Assembly: GCA_016791285.1 (NCBI GenBank)
Contig: JAEUMX010000073.1
Span: forward strand, 1-11,204
Source: Burkholderiales bacterium
Lineage (GTDB): Bacteria > Pseudomonadota > Gammaproteobacteria > Burkholderiales > JAEUMW01
DNA length: 11,204 nt
Direction of reading: 5' to 3'
Part shown: positions 1-7,102 of the stretch, piece after piece
Position numbering within the stretch: position 1 is the first letter of the stretch
Layout of the letters: the number at the start of each line of letters is the position of its first letter
Notes under the pieces: generated by a model
Databases searched by the model: none
The model's input: only the letters and a program-made list of their open reading frames with translations
What the model was told of the DNA's origin: nothing
Translations under genes and position numbers: made by a program

Positions 1-87
1 TGGTGCCGGGAGGGGGAATCGAACCCCCACGGTATTGCTACCGGCGGATTTTGAGTCCGCTGCGTCTACCAGTTCCGCCATCCCGGC
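1..87 (-). tRNA. tRNA-Leu (anticodon CAA)
   Basis: This is a class II tRNA that decodes UUG. Read on the minus strand, the acceptor stem is GCCGGGA pairing with TCCCGGC, followed by discriminator A and an encoded CCA at bases 3-1. The anticodon stem is GCGGA/TCCGC with loop CTCAAAA, which puts CAA at positions 53-51. The long variable arm (CGGTA/TACCG with a GCAA loop) is the mark of a leucine or serine tRNA. The T arm is GGGGG-TTCGATT-CCCCC. All stems pair perfectly, so the gene looks functional. Its last base is the first base of the window, so the downstream side, where islands often integrate, cannot be seen. A good promoter lies 13 bp upstream of the tRNA, separate from the oxidoreductase gene. 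Confidence 0.97.
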
Positions 88-99
88 CGGGGACGCGCG

Positions 100-128
100 A
101 TTATCCGCAATGTCCGGTGTGCCTTCAA
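100..128 (-). promoter_or_regulatory. Promoter of the tRNA-Leu gene
   Basis: On the minus strand a -35 element TTGAAG (128-123) is followed by a 17-bp spacer and a -10 element GATAAT (105-100), which matches 5 of 6 consensus bases. Transcription would start near 93, leaving a leader of about 6 bases before the mature tRNA end at 87. The bases after the -10 are CGCGCG, a GC-rich discriminator of the kind associated with stringent control of stable RNA promoters. It fits exactly in the 49-bp gap after the oxidoreductase stop codon, so the tRNA is probably transcribed on its own. The call is by pattern only. Confidence 0.6.
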
Positions 129-136
129 CCGGAGCT

Positions 137-3100
137 CTATGCAGTCAAGAAGCGCGATGGCCGCTTGCCCAACCGCTCGAGGCAGCGGTCGATCCAGAGC
201 GCCGTGAGCTTCTGTTGCACGCTGTTTTGCCTGAGCCGCTGATCGAGGCACCCGAAGTCGACCTCGTCGAGCGGCTGGTCCTGATTGAAGCACGAGAAGA
301 CGTAGCTCTCCTTGCCGGTGGTGGGGTCCACGTGCCGCTGCAGGCACTGCGCGCAGATCTCCTTCATCATGCACTGCATCGGCGAGTTGATGCTGCCGAT
401 GGCGAAGTGGTGAGGCTTGAGAAACGGCGCGAGCACGCGATGCCGCGCTGCGCCCACCGCCGCCATCATGCGGTCGGAGCCGATTGCGATGATGCGATCG
501 GTGTCGGCGAAAGGAATGGTCTGTGCGCCGAGCTCGCCCTTCGCATAGGCGGTCATGGCGTCCACGATGTTGCCGACGAAGGTGCGGTCCTGCGGCCGCC
601 GCGGCTGGTAACCCGGTGCCTCGTCGCAGCACCAGATCACGACGTCGGCAGCCGCCTCGATCTCCTCTTCCTTGTAGCGGTCGATGCGCTTCTTGTATCC
701 GGCAAAGTAGAGCACTTTCGAGCCGGCTGCGCGCAGCGCATCGCCGATCGAAAAAAGCACCGCATTGCCGAGTCCGCCGCCGACAAGCGTGACCGTTTCG
801 CCGGATGGTGTTTCGGTCGGCGTCCCGGTAGGTCCCATCAGTATCACCGGTTCCCCGGGTTCGAGCAGCGCGCACAGATCCGATGACCCGCCCATCTCGA
901 GCACGATGGTGGAAAGCAGGCCCCGCTCGCGATCGACCTGGGCGCCCGTCAGCGCGAGACCCTCCATCAGCAGCGTCGTGCCGTCGACGCGCGGTGCGTA
1001 CGTCTCGTAGTTCTGCAGGCGGTAGAACTGGCCGGGCTTGAATTGCCGTGCTGCCAGCGGCGCCTCGACCACGACCTCGACGATGGTCGGCGTGAGACGA
1101 TTGACCGCCTTCACCGTCGCGCGCAGATCGCGATTCAACCGCGCGAAGAAATCGTCGCGGCCGATGGTGCTCGCCGCGGGGCGCTGCGCCAGCACGTTCG
1201 ACAGCACCGGATAGCCCTGCTTCGCGCTCGCCATCGCCTTCACCACATTGCCGGCGAATGACGGATGCAAATCGCCGAAGAAGCTCACGAAGCGTCCGTC
1301 CTCCTGGCGCGACAGCAGCACGCGCGGCGCCTGCGGCTTGGCGCTGCGCTCGGGCTTCACGGGCGCGCCGTTCTCGTCGCACGCCTGGAAGAAGCGCCCG
1401 TCGACGTGAAAGTGCTGCGCGTCCTCGCGCGCGAGCACGGTGTTCGGGTGCGTCCCGGCGGCGACGAGTATGGATCGAGCGGGCAGCTCGATCTCGTTGT
1501 AGTGGTGCCACACGCCTTCCATGTCCCGGTCCTGCACGGACACCCGCAGGGACTTCGCGTGACCGTGTTCGTCCACCTCGACGCGCAGCGGCGTGAGGCC
1601 CTCGGCGAACACGATCCCTTCCTCCAGCGCCTTCTCGACTTCCTCGTGGTTCAGGGTGTAGGAGGGACTGTCGATCAGTCGCTTGCGATAGGCGATCGTC
1701 ACGCCGCCCCAGGACCGCAGCAGTTCGACCAGACGCGCGGGCCGTCCCTCGCGAGCGGCGGCTGCGCGCTCGGCGCGAATGGCGCGGGCATGGTCGATGA
1801 ACTCGTCCGCGATGCTATGCTCCTCCGCGTTCCAGGCGCGCCGCACGACGGCCTCGCCGTGCTCCGCTGCGAGCATCTCGTAGCGCCGGAGAAACTTCTC
1901 CACCTGCAGCGGGTAATAGGCGAGCGATTCGGTCGCGGTGTCGATGGCGGTGAGCCCGCCTCCGATCACCACCACGGGCATGCGGATCTGCAGGTCGGTC
2001 ACCGAGTCGGCCTTGGCGGCGCCGGTCAACTGCAATGCCATCAGGAAGTCGGAAGCCATGCGCACGCCGCGGGCGAGGCCGTTCGGCAGTTCCAGCATGG
2101 TCGGACGCCCCGCGCCGGCGGCGAGCGCGATGTGGTCGAAGCCGAGCGCGAAGGCGTCGTCCACGGTGAGCGTGCCGCCGAAGCGCACGCCGCCGAAGAG
2201 CGCGAATTCCCGCCGGCGCTCGATCAGCAGCCGGACCACCTTGAGGAAGTTCTTGTCCCAGCGGACCGTGATGCCGTATTCGGCGACGCCACCGAAGCCG
2301 GCCATCAGGCGCTCGTCGAGGCTTTCGTACAACTCGTGCACGTCGCGCACCGGACGGAAGGGCACGCGTTCCCCGCCCGCCGCCACCCCCGCCAGGCTCG
2401 GCGGCAGCGGCTCGATCTTGAGGCCATCGATCGCCACCACCGCATGACCGTCGTTCATGAGATGGTGGGCGAGCGTGAAGCCGGCCGGGCCCACGCCGAC
2501 GACGAGTACCTTGCGGCCGGTTGCCTCGCGCGGGAACGGGCGCGCGAAGTCGAACGGGTTCCAGCGCGTGAGCAGGCTGTAGATCTCGAAGCCCCACGGC
2601 AGGTCCAGCACGTCTTTCAGCGCCCGGGTTTCCACCTGCGGAATGTTGACCGGCTCCTGCTTCTGATAGATGCACGATTTCATGCAGTCGTTGCAGATAC
2701 GGTGCCCGGTCGCGGCCGCCATCGGATTGTCCACGCAGATGATGCCGAGCGCGGCGATCGTTTCCCCGCGCGTTTTCACCATCTGGAACTCGGAAATGCG
2801 CTCCTCGAGCGGACAGCCGGCGAGTGGCACGCCGAAGATGCTGTTCTTGAACGGTGCGCGTCCGCCGTCGGCCGGCGCCTTTTCGGTCAGACCCTTCGAG
2901 CACGAATCCTTCCCCTGCTCGTGGCACCAGATGCAGTAGTTCGCCTGGTCGAGCGCTCCGACGAGGCCGGTGCCGGCGTCGGTCAGCGCGAACCCTTCGC
3001 GGCGCCTCAGGTGGTTCGCCGCCATGTGATAGGTGGGGAACCCGAAGTGGTCGTCGACCTCGACCGGTACCAGGTGCAGCGAATCGAGCTTGCTTGGCAC

Positions 3101-3694
3101 CTTGAAGAGCACACCGTGCCGGTGCCGCTTGCGACCGGCATCGGTCTTCACCGCCCACGCGGCGTAGTTTGCGGCGAGCTCGATCTTAGCGGCGTGAGCC
3201 GGTTCGTCCTTCAGCCACTCCGTAACGTGTCGCGCGAACGCGAGCTCGGTGAAAGGCTCCGCGAAGAGGGCGGCGAGCCGCGCTTCCGTCGCGGGTCCAT
3301 CGATCGCCGCCGCGATCTCCGGCGCGACCTTGTTCGCGGCGCGGCGCTGCACGAAGAGGCGCTTGCAGGAATAAAGCGGCGCGAGCTCGTGATGACGGGT
3401 GGCGAGCGCGCGGACTTCGTCTTCGATGCGAAAGAGCTGCGCGATGAAGTCGTCGAGATGGGGTGCCAAGTCGACGAGCAGCGCGGAGTAAGCCTTCGGC
3501 GCCAACGCGTCCGGCGCGGTACGGGCGGCGATGAGACGGTCGCGGACTGCCCCGTCCGCCGCGCCGATGAAATCGAGAAACGCCCCGTCGAGGCGCCGCA
3601 GCGCCTCACTGTCGTACAAGTCCTCGAAGCGGAAGCCAAAGTCGAGATCGAGGGCGGTGCCCTGGGCGTCCGCGACCAGAGTGGGGTCGTTCAT
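137..3694 (-). CDS. Single-chain iron-sulfur flavoprotein oxidoreductase, GltD/NfnB-like module fused to PyrK/NfnA-like module
   Basis: A cytosolic protein of 1185 residues that probably moves electrons between NAD(P)H, flavins and iron-sulfur clusters; the physiological substrate is unknown. Residues 1-250 are a mostly helical extension I do not recognise. Residues 254-341 hold cysteines 254, 257, 265, 294 (GCPLEERI, as in GltD), 320, 334, 337 and 341, enough for two [4Fe-4S] clusters. Two Rossmann motifs follow (VVGVGPAG near 398-405, VIGGGLTAID near 576-585), in GltD order. Residues 850-1150 resemble PyrK/NfnA: PGQFYRLQ (887-894), GPTGTP (954-959), VGGGLGNAVL (971-980), GSDRMMAAV (1072-1080) and cysteines 1108, 1114, 1117 and 1135 for a [2Fe-2S] cluster. 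The ATG has an AGGA Shine-Dalgarno six bases upstream. No transmembrane segment or signal peptide is seen. NfnAB, or GltD paired with DHOD subunit B, normally uses separate chains. A redox role is secure; electron bifurcation is inference. Confidence 0.85.
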   Translation of the reverse strand: MNDPTLVADAQGTALDLDFGFRFEDLYDSEALRRLDGAFLDFIGAADGAVRDRLIAARTAPDALAPKAYSALLVDLAPHLDDFIAQLFRIEDEVRALATRHHELAPLYSCKRLFVQRRAANKVAPEIAAAIDGPATEARLAALFAEPFTELAFARHVTEWLKDEPAHAAKIELAANYAAWAVKTDAGRKRHRHGVLFKVPSKLDSLHLVPVEVDDHFGFPTYHMAANHLRRREGFALTDAGTGLVGALDQANYCIWCHEQGKDSCSKGLTEKAPADGGRAPFKNSIFGVPLAGCPLEERISEFQMVKTRGETIAALGIICVDNPMAAATGHRICNDCMKSCIYQKQEPVNIPQVETRALKDVLDLPWGFEIYSLLTRWNPFDFARPFPREATGRKVLVVGVGPAGFTLAHHLMNDGHAVVAIDGLKIEPLPPSLAGVAAGGERVPFRPVRDVHELYESLDERLMAGFGGVAEYGITVRWDKNFLKVVRLLIERRREFALFGGVRFGGTLTVDDAFALGFDHIALAAGAGRPTMLELPNGLARGVRMASDFLMALQLTGAAKADSVTDLQIRMPVVVIGGGLTAIDTATESLAYYPLQVEKFLRRYEMLAAEHGEAVVRRAWNAEEHSIADEFIDHARAIRAERAAAAREGRPARLVELLRSWGGVTIAYRKRLIDSPSYTLNHEEVEKALEEGIVFAEGLTPLRVEVDEHGHAKSLRVSVQDRDMEGVWHHYNEIELPARSILVAAGTHPNTVLAREDAQHFHVDGRFFQACDENGAPVKPERSAKPQAPRVLLSRQEDGRFVSFFGDLHPSFAGNVVKAMASAKQGYPVLSNVLAQRPAASTIGRDDFFARLNRDLRATVKAVNRLTPTIVEVVVEAPLAARQFKPGQFYRLQNYETYAPRVDGTTLLMEGLALTGAQVDRERGLLSTIVLEMGGSSDLCALLEPGEPVILMGPTGTPTETPSGETVTLVGGGLGNAVLFSIGDALRAAGSKVLYFAGYKKRIDRYKEEEIEAAADVVIWCCDEAPGYQPRRPQDRTFVGNIVDAMTAYAKGELGAQTIPFADTDRIIAIGSDRMMAAVGAARHRVLAPFLKPHHFAIGSINSPMQCMMKEICAQCLQRHVDPTTGKESYVFSCFNQDQPLDEVDFGCLDQRLRQNSVQQKLTALWIDRCLERLGKRPSRFLTA

Positions 3695-3757
3695 GGGGAT
3701 TCCTGCCGATGAAAATCCGGCATTTTCCCACGGACGCGGGTGCGCGCGAAACAGAAT

Positions 3758-3792
3758 GGTTGAAACGAAGTGGTTATTTTGTTATTCCAACC
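3758..3792 (-). promoter_or_regulatory. Operator-like inverted repeat in an AT-rich island upstream of the oxidoreductase gene
   Basis: On the plus strand GGTTGAAA (3758-3765) and TTCCAACC (3785-3792) form an inverted repeat with 7 of 8 bases matching and a 19-bp spacer. It lies 64 bp upstream of the oxidoreductase ATG. The stretch is clearly AT-rich against its GC-rich surroundings. On the minus strand the spacer also carries AATAAC twice, two bases apart. This is the likely promoter/operator zone of the oxidoreductase gene. I could not pick out a convincing -35/-10 pair, and I see no FNR-type TTGAT-N4-ATCAA site. Confidence 0.3.
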
Positions 3793-3814
3793 GCGCAGAG
3801 CCGGTCGCCGATCC

Positions 3815-4258
3815 TCAGGCGCGATCCTCACCGGCGGGGTCGTACGGGACGACGTTCTCCTGTTCATGCGGATCGTTGCGGGCCACGATCGCCCGCGCCG
3901 CCCCGGTGTCGCTCAGGTTGAACGCTTGGTGCGGCAGGTCGGGCGGAATGAAGAGGAAGTCGCCGGCCACGTTGACCACCGATTCCGCGAGCCCCGGTCC
4001 GTAGCGCGTTTCGACACGGCCTTCGAGGACGTAGATGGCGGTCTCGAAGTCGCGGTGGCAGTGCGGCGACGCGGCTGCGCCTGGCGGGATCACGACGAGG
4101 TGCATGGACAAGCCCTGCGTCCCCGCCGTGGCGCCCGAGATGCCGACGAAGTAGGGCAGCCGCTGGCGGGTCATGACCTCGCGGTCGGGGCGGACGGTGA
4201 TGCACTCGCGGGCAGGGGTGGGGACGCCCCCGTCGGCAGACCTTTCGCTGGTAGACAT
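3815..4258 (-). CDS. Small single-domain cupin protein
   Basis: A 147-residue, single-domain cupin, probably a cytosolic metal-binding enzyme or sensor; the substrate cannot be read from the sequence. Cupin motif 1 is seen as G60...H66-C-H68...E72...G80, and motif 2 as G99...P105-P106...H110...N114. Together they supply the usual three-His/one-Glu metal site (H66, H68, E72, H110). The reading frame stays open upstream to 4504, but that part reads through vapC debris and has no family resemblance. I therefore chose the ATG at 4258, which gives a normal length and places the cupin fold centrally. The Shine-Dalgarno is weak (GGGA about 8 bases upstream). The large oxidoreductase gene follows on the same strand 120 bp downstream, too far to assume a tight operon. 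Confidence 0.8.
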   Translation of the reverse strand: MSTSERSADGGVPTPARECITVRPDREVMTRQRLPYFVGISGATAGTQGLSMHLVVIPPGAAASPHCHRDFETAIYVLEGRVETRYGPGLAESVVNVAGDFLFIPPDLPHQAFNLSDTGAARAIVARNDPHEQENVVPYDPAGEDRA

Positions 4259-4306
4259 ATCGGTTTTCCCGTGGCAATGCGGGCCTGTAGCTGAGATCAG
4301 CACAAT

Positions 4307-4321
4307 CTGCAAACGTTGCAG
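4307..4321 (-). promoter_or_regulatory. Short inverted repeat upstream of the cupin gene
   Basis: CTGCAA-ACG-TTGCAG on the plus strand is a perfect 6-bp inverted repeat with a 3-bp centre, 48 bp upstream of the cupin ATG. On the minus strand its right half, TTGCAG, is followed 17 bp later by TACAGG, a possible weak -35/-10 pair. The repeat would then overlap the -35, as a repressor site often does. A repeat of this length can also arise by chance. Confidence 0.28.
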
Positions 4322-4427
4322 CGGACGGGTGCTGTCCCGAAAGCAGCCCGTTGTGACCGGTCTGGCACCTGGGGCGTGACCGCGGCAGCACACGATACGG
4401 GCGACCGACTGCGGCCGCGAAGAGAGG

Positions 4428-4511
4428 TCAGCCCCTGCAGCGTATGGTCCGCAGACCCAGGGCAGCACCGCGAAAGTAGTCAATCCAGACGCTGGAATCG
4501 ACAAGAATCAC
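4428..4511 (-). pseudogene. vapC: Truncated VapC toxin (PIN-domain ribonuclease) remnant
   Basis: A GTG start at 4511-4509 overlaps the vapB stop as GTGA, the usual coupled arrangement of vapBC. The first residues read M/V-ILVDSSVWIDYFRG, the signature start of a PIN-domain VapC toxin with its first catalytic aspartate at residue 5. Homology ends at about residue 15. A TGA at 4430-4428 closes the frame after 27 codons, whereas VapC proteins are usually about 130 residues. I looked for the rest in all three minus-strand frames down to the cupin gene (4259-4427) and found none of the later PIN acidic motifs. This is therefore a deletion rather than a simple frameshift. The fragment cannot form the nuclease active site. 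Confidence 0.8.
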
Positions 4512-4702
4512 TTGTCCCGCCTCATGGCATCAAGGTCGCCTTCCCACGCGACCTTGCCGCGCAGACGCCGCAGATCGCTCTGCTTGCGAAGCTGGAGCAG
4601 GGTTCTGAGGCCGAGCTCGACCGCTTCCCGCTTGGTCTTGAGGCCCGTGGCCCGGAGTGCCTCGGCCATCAACTCATCGTCGATAACGATGTTGGTTCGC
4701 AT
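4508..4702 (-). CDS. vapB: VapB-family antitoxin (ribbon-helix-helix type)
   Basis: A 64-residue protein of the Arc/MetJ-like VapB class. The N-terminal MRTNIVIDDELM strand and helix, then the ATGLKTKREAVELGL segment, form the ribbon-helix-helix DNA-binding half. The C-terminal tail (LRGKVAWEGDLDAMR) is the part that wraps the VapC active site in this family. The length is normal and nothing is broken. The ATG at 4702 has no clear Shine-Dalgarno sequence, and the region just upstream is occupied by a palindromic operator, so the leader is short. Its toxin partner downstream is truncated, leaving an orphan antitoxin that may still bind its own operator or neutralise related VapC toxins elsewhere in the genome. 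Confidence 0.88.
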   Translation of the reverse strand: MRTNIVIDDELMAEALRATGLKTKREAVELGLRTLLQLRKQSDLRRLRGKVAWEGDLDAMRRDK

Positions 4703-4705
4703 GGT

Positions 4706-4731
4706 GTGTACGATGGACTGCGTTCGTACAC
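4706..4731 (-). promoter_or_regulatory. Palindromic VapB operator
   Basis: GTGTACGA (4706-4713) and TCGTACAC (4724-4731) form a perfect 8-bp inverted repeat around a 10-bp spacer, ending four bases upstream of the vapB ATG. The half-sites are 18 bp centre to centre. It sits directly downstream of a plausible -10, so a bound VapB dimer pair would block transcription. Autoregulation through such palindromes is standard for vapBC operons; binding here is inferred. Confidence 0.62.
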
Positions 4732-4761
4732 GTTCTAGCCGCAGCCAAGCAAACGCGACAA
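4732..4761 (-). promoter_or_regulatory. Promoter of vapB
   Basis: On the minus strand TTGTCG (4761-4756) and TAGAAC (4737-4732) are separated by 18 bp. Transcription would begin inside the palindrome at 4706-4731. The pair matches consensus only moderately, but it is the only reasonable candidate in the 81 bp between opgD and vapB, and its position relative to the operator makes sense. Confidence 0.42.
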
Positions 4762-4783
4762 CCCGCGACGGCGCAGCATTCTC

Positions 4784-6367
4784 TCAAGCTGGCGGCCGGA
4801 ACTGGTACAGCCATGTCTCGGTGAGCGCATCGCCGTTGCCCTGGATGTAGAGCCTTAGCTCGACCGGCTCGGTGCCTTCGGCTTTCAGGTCGAAGACCGC
4901 ACGCCAGCGGCGCGTTCCTGGAACCGGCTCGATGAAGGCGCGACCGAGCGTTCCGCGCGATGCCGTCACGACTGGCGATGCCTTGACGGTGTCGCCCCAC
5001 AGCGGATCGAGGGCCGGACCCGCGAAATCGACCACGAACTTGTACGCGCCTTGCGGGCGCACGGTACCCGGTTCTCCGCCGCGTCCGATGCGGGTGGTAA
5101 CGGCGCGTGCAACCCTCGGCGCAAAGGGCTCGTCGGCGAGCCAGTGCAGACGGTACTTGAGGCGATACGACGCGCCGGCCCGCGCGGGTGCCGCGGGTCG
5201 CCAATATGCCACGATGTTGTCGTGGATCTCGTCGTTGGTCGGCATCTCGATCAGCTGCACCGAGCCGGCGCCCCAGGGCTCCAGCGGCTCGACCCAGAGG
5301 CTGGGGCGCCGTTCGTAGTTCACCCCGTCGAGATAGTTCTCGTTCGCGCGGTCGCGCTGCAGCAGACCGAAACCCTTGGGATCGTTGTCGGCGAAGCTCG
5401 AGGTGACGGCAAACGGTTGATTGGTGAGCGGCCGCCAGATGCGTTCACCCGCGCCGGTCCAGATCGCGAGTCCGTCGGAGTCGTGCACCTCGGGGCGCCA
5501 GTCCTCGAACCGGCGCTTGTCGGTCTCGCCGAACCAGTACATCGAGGTGAGCGGCGCGAAGCCCAGCCGCTTGATGTCCTTGCGCAGAAACAGCGCCGCC
5601 TCGACGTCCTGCACCACGCCTTCGGTGCGGCGGATGGCGAAGCGGTACGCGCCCGTGATGCTGGGGCCGTCGAGCAAGGCGTACACGAGCACCGGATCGG
5701 ACTCGGCGCGGCTCTCCTCGATGAAGAAGTCGGTGAAGTCGGGGAACTCCTCCGCGGTCGGCTCCGCGCTGTCGATCAGGATGCCGCGCGCGGAAAGTCC
5801 GTACTGGTTCAGTGCGCCGATGGCGCGAAAATACGAGGCGCCGAGAAATGCCATCCAGTCCTGCGTGCGCCAGTCGGGCCGCGTGCGCGCTTCCTGCAGG
5901 CGGAACCCGGCGAATCCGACCTGCTCGGGCAGCTTGCGCGCCGGGCTGTTCCGCGGCATGTCGAAGTACGCGTTGCTGTAGAGGATCTGGCGCGAGCGGC
6001 CGTCCTCGACGACGTGCATGCGGATGCCTTTCTGGAAGAACTCGCCCAGGTGAAAGAACGTGACCGGATAGGCGCCAGGCCCATCCGCGTAGAGCGCATA
6101 CCGGGGGTCGAACCGGATCTGGCCCCATTCGTCGTAGGTGAGGCTCAGCACGACATCGGGCATGGGGCGCGGCAGCGGCACGAACTCGCGCTGCGCCATC
6201 TTGCGGGCACGCTCGACGAGGAGTTCGAAGCTGAACTTCTCCGGCGTGGCGAGCTTGAGCGATTTCTGTTGCGCAGCCGCGAGACGGCTCGTACCCAGGA
6301 GCGGTGCGCTCATCCCGAGCGCGACGGCTGACCGCAGAAAGCTGCGGCGGGAGGTCGTAAAGGTCAT
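4784..6367 (-). CDS. opgD: Periplasmic glucans biosynthesis protein OpgD/OpgG family, Tat-exported
   Basis: A 527-residue periplasmic protein of the MdoG/OpgG-OpgD family, which shapes osmoregulated periplasmic glucans and is linked to glycoside hydrolase family GH186. The N-terminus carries a twin-arginine signal (TSRRSFLRS, arginines 7-8), a hydrophobic stretch and an Ala-rich cleavage site near residue 32. Tat export points to OpgD rather than Sec-exported OpgG. Family blocks include YDEWGQIRFDP (78-88), HDSDGL (295-300), RRPSLWVEP (353-361) and NDEIHDNIVAYW (378-389). Acidic residues 296/298 and 383 are candidate catalytic positions (inference). I chose ATG 6367; a TTG at 6403 in the same frame would only add 12 residues in front of the Tat motif. 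The ATG lacks a good Shine-Dalgarno. The gene lies 53 bp after lexA, and no opgH glucan synthase is nearby. Confidence 0.92.
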   Translation of the reverse strand: MTFTTSRRSFLRSAVALGMSAPLLGTSRLAAAQQKSLKLATPEKFSFELLVERARKMAQREFVPLPRPMPDVVLSLTYDEWGQIRFDPRYALYADGPGAYPVTFFHLGEFFQKGIRMHVVEDGRSRQILYSNAYFDMPRNSPARKLPEQVGFAGFRLQEARTRPDWRTQDWMAFLGASYFRAIGALNQYGLSARGILIDSAEPTAEEFPDFTDFFIEESRAESDPVLVYALLDGPSITGAYRFAIRRTEGVVQDVEAALFLRKDIKRLGFAPLTSMYWFGETDKRRFEDWRPEVHDSDGLAIWTGAGERIWRPLTNQPFAVTSSFADNDPKGFGLLQRDRANENYLDGVNYERRPSLWVEPLEPWGAGSVQLIEMPTNDEIHDNIVAYWRPAAPARAGASYRLKYRLHWLADEPFAPRVARAVTTRIGRGGEPGTVRPQGAYKFVVDFAGPALDPLWGDTVKASPVVTASRGTLGRAFIEPVPGTRRWRAVFDLKAEGTEPVELRLYIQGNGDALTETWLYQFRPPA

Positions 6368-6420
6368 GGTTCGGATGCGGAGTCGAAGGGCCGGGCGCAA
6401 CAATAGCCCAGGTATGGCTC

Positions 6421-7023
<603 letters not shown>

Positions 7024-7051
7024 GTCATCTGCCTCGGTGTCGAGGTTGCGC

Positions 7052-7079
7052 TTGCAACTGCCTGACTGGCCGATATACT
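7052..7079 (+). promoter_or_regulatory. Promoter of mrfAB
   Basis: The -35 element TTGCAA (7052-7057), a 16-bp spacer and the -10 element TATACT (7074-7079, 5 of 6 consensus) form the best sigma-70-like promoter in the lexA-mrfA gap. Transcription would start near 7086, placing the LexA-type direct repeat at about +3 to +18. The -35 lies inside a small inverted repeat GTTGC-N4-GCAAC (7045-7058) of unknown meaning. Confidence 0.55.
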
Positions 7080-7102
7080 AGCACGAGAGAACAGATGGAG
7101 AA
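7075..7102 (-). promoter_or_regulatory. Possible lexA promoter, overlapping the mrfA promoter
   Basis: On the minus strand TTCTCC (7102-7097) and TAGTAT (7080-7075) are 16 bp apart. The -10 covers the same base pairs as the mrfA -10 on the other strand, and the -35 lies within the direct-repeat operator. Both elements are weak matches, so this is a tentative placement. Confidence 0.3.

Noticed and set aside
113..133. TCCGGT-N9-ACCGGA hairpin as terminator of the oxidoreductase gene
   Set aside because: The stem is only 6 bp and no T-run follows on the minus strand. It overlaps the tRNA promoter -35, so the pairing may be incidental.
1265..3712. Long open frame of 815 codons on the plus strand opposite the oxidoreductase
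   Set aside because: Its product is Arg/His/Val-rich with no recognisable motif, and it lies wholly antisense to a well-supported gene. Long antisense frames are expected in GC-rich codon usage.
4259..4504. Extended N-terminus for the cupin protein (frame open to 4504)
   Set aside because: The added 82 residues read through vapC debris and a regulatory-looking region, with no family similarity; the ATG at 4258 gives a normal cupin.
5051..6331. 426-codon plus-strand frame opposite opgD
   Set aside because: It has no motif and a low-complexity Arg/Ala-rich product, and it is fully explained as a shadow of opgD.
6368..6403. TTG start at 6403 for opgD
   Set aside because: It would put 12 extra residues, including arginines, ahead of the Tat signal and has no Shine-Dalgarno at a usable distance; the ATG at 6367 places the twin arginines at residues 7-8.
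7066..7081. CTGGCCGATATACTAG as an Escherichia coli-type SOS box
   Set aside because: Only one half resembles CTGTATAT, the right half ends in CTAG instead of ACAG, and the stretch is better explained by the overlapping -10 elements.
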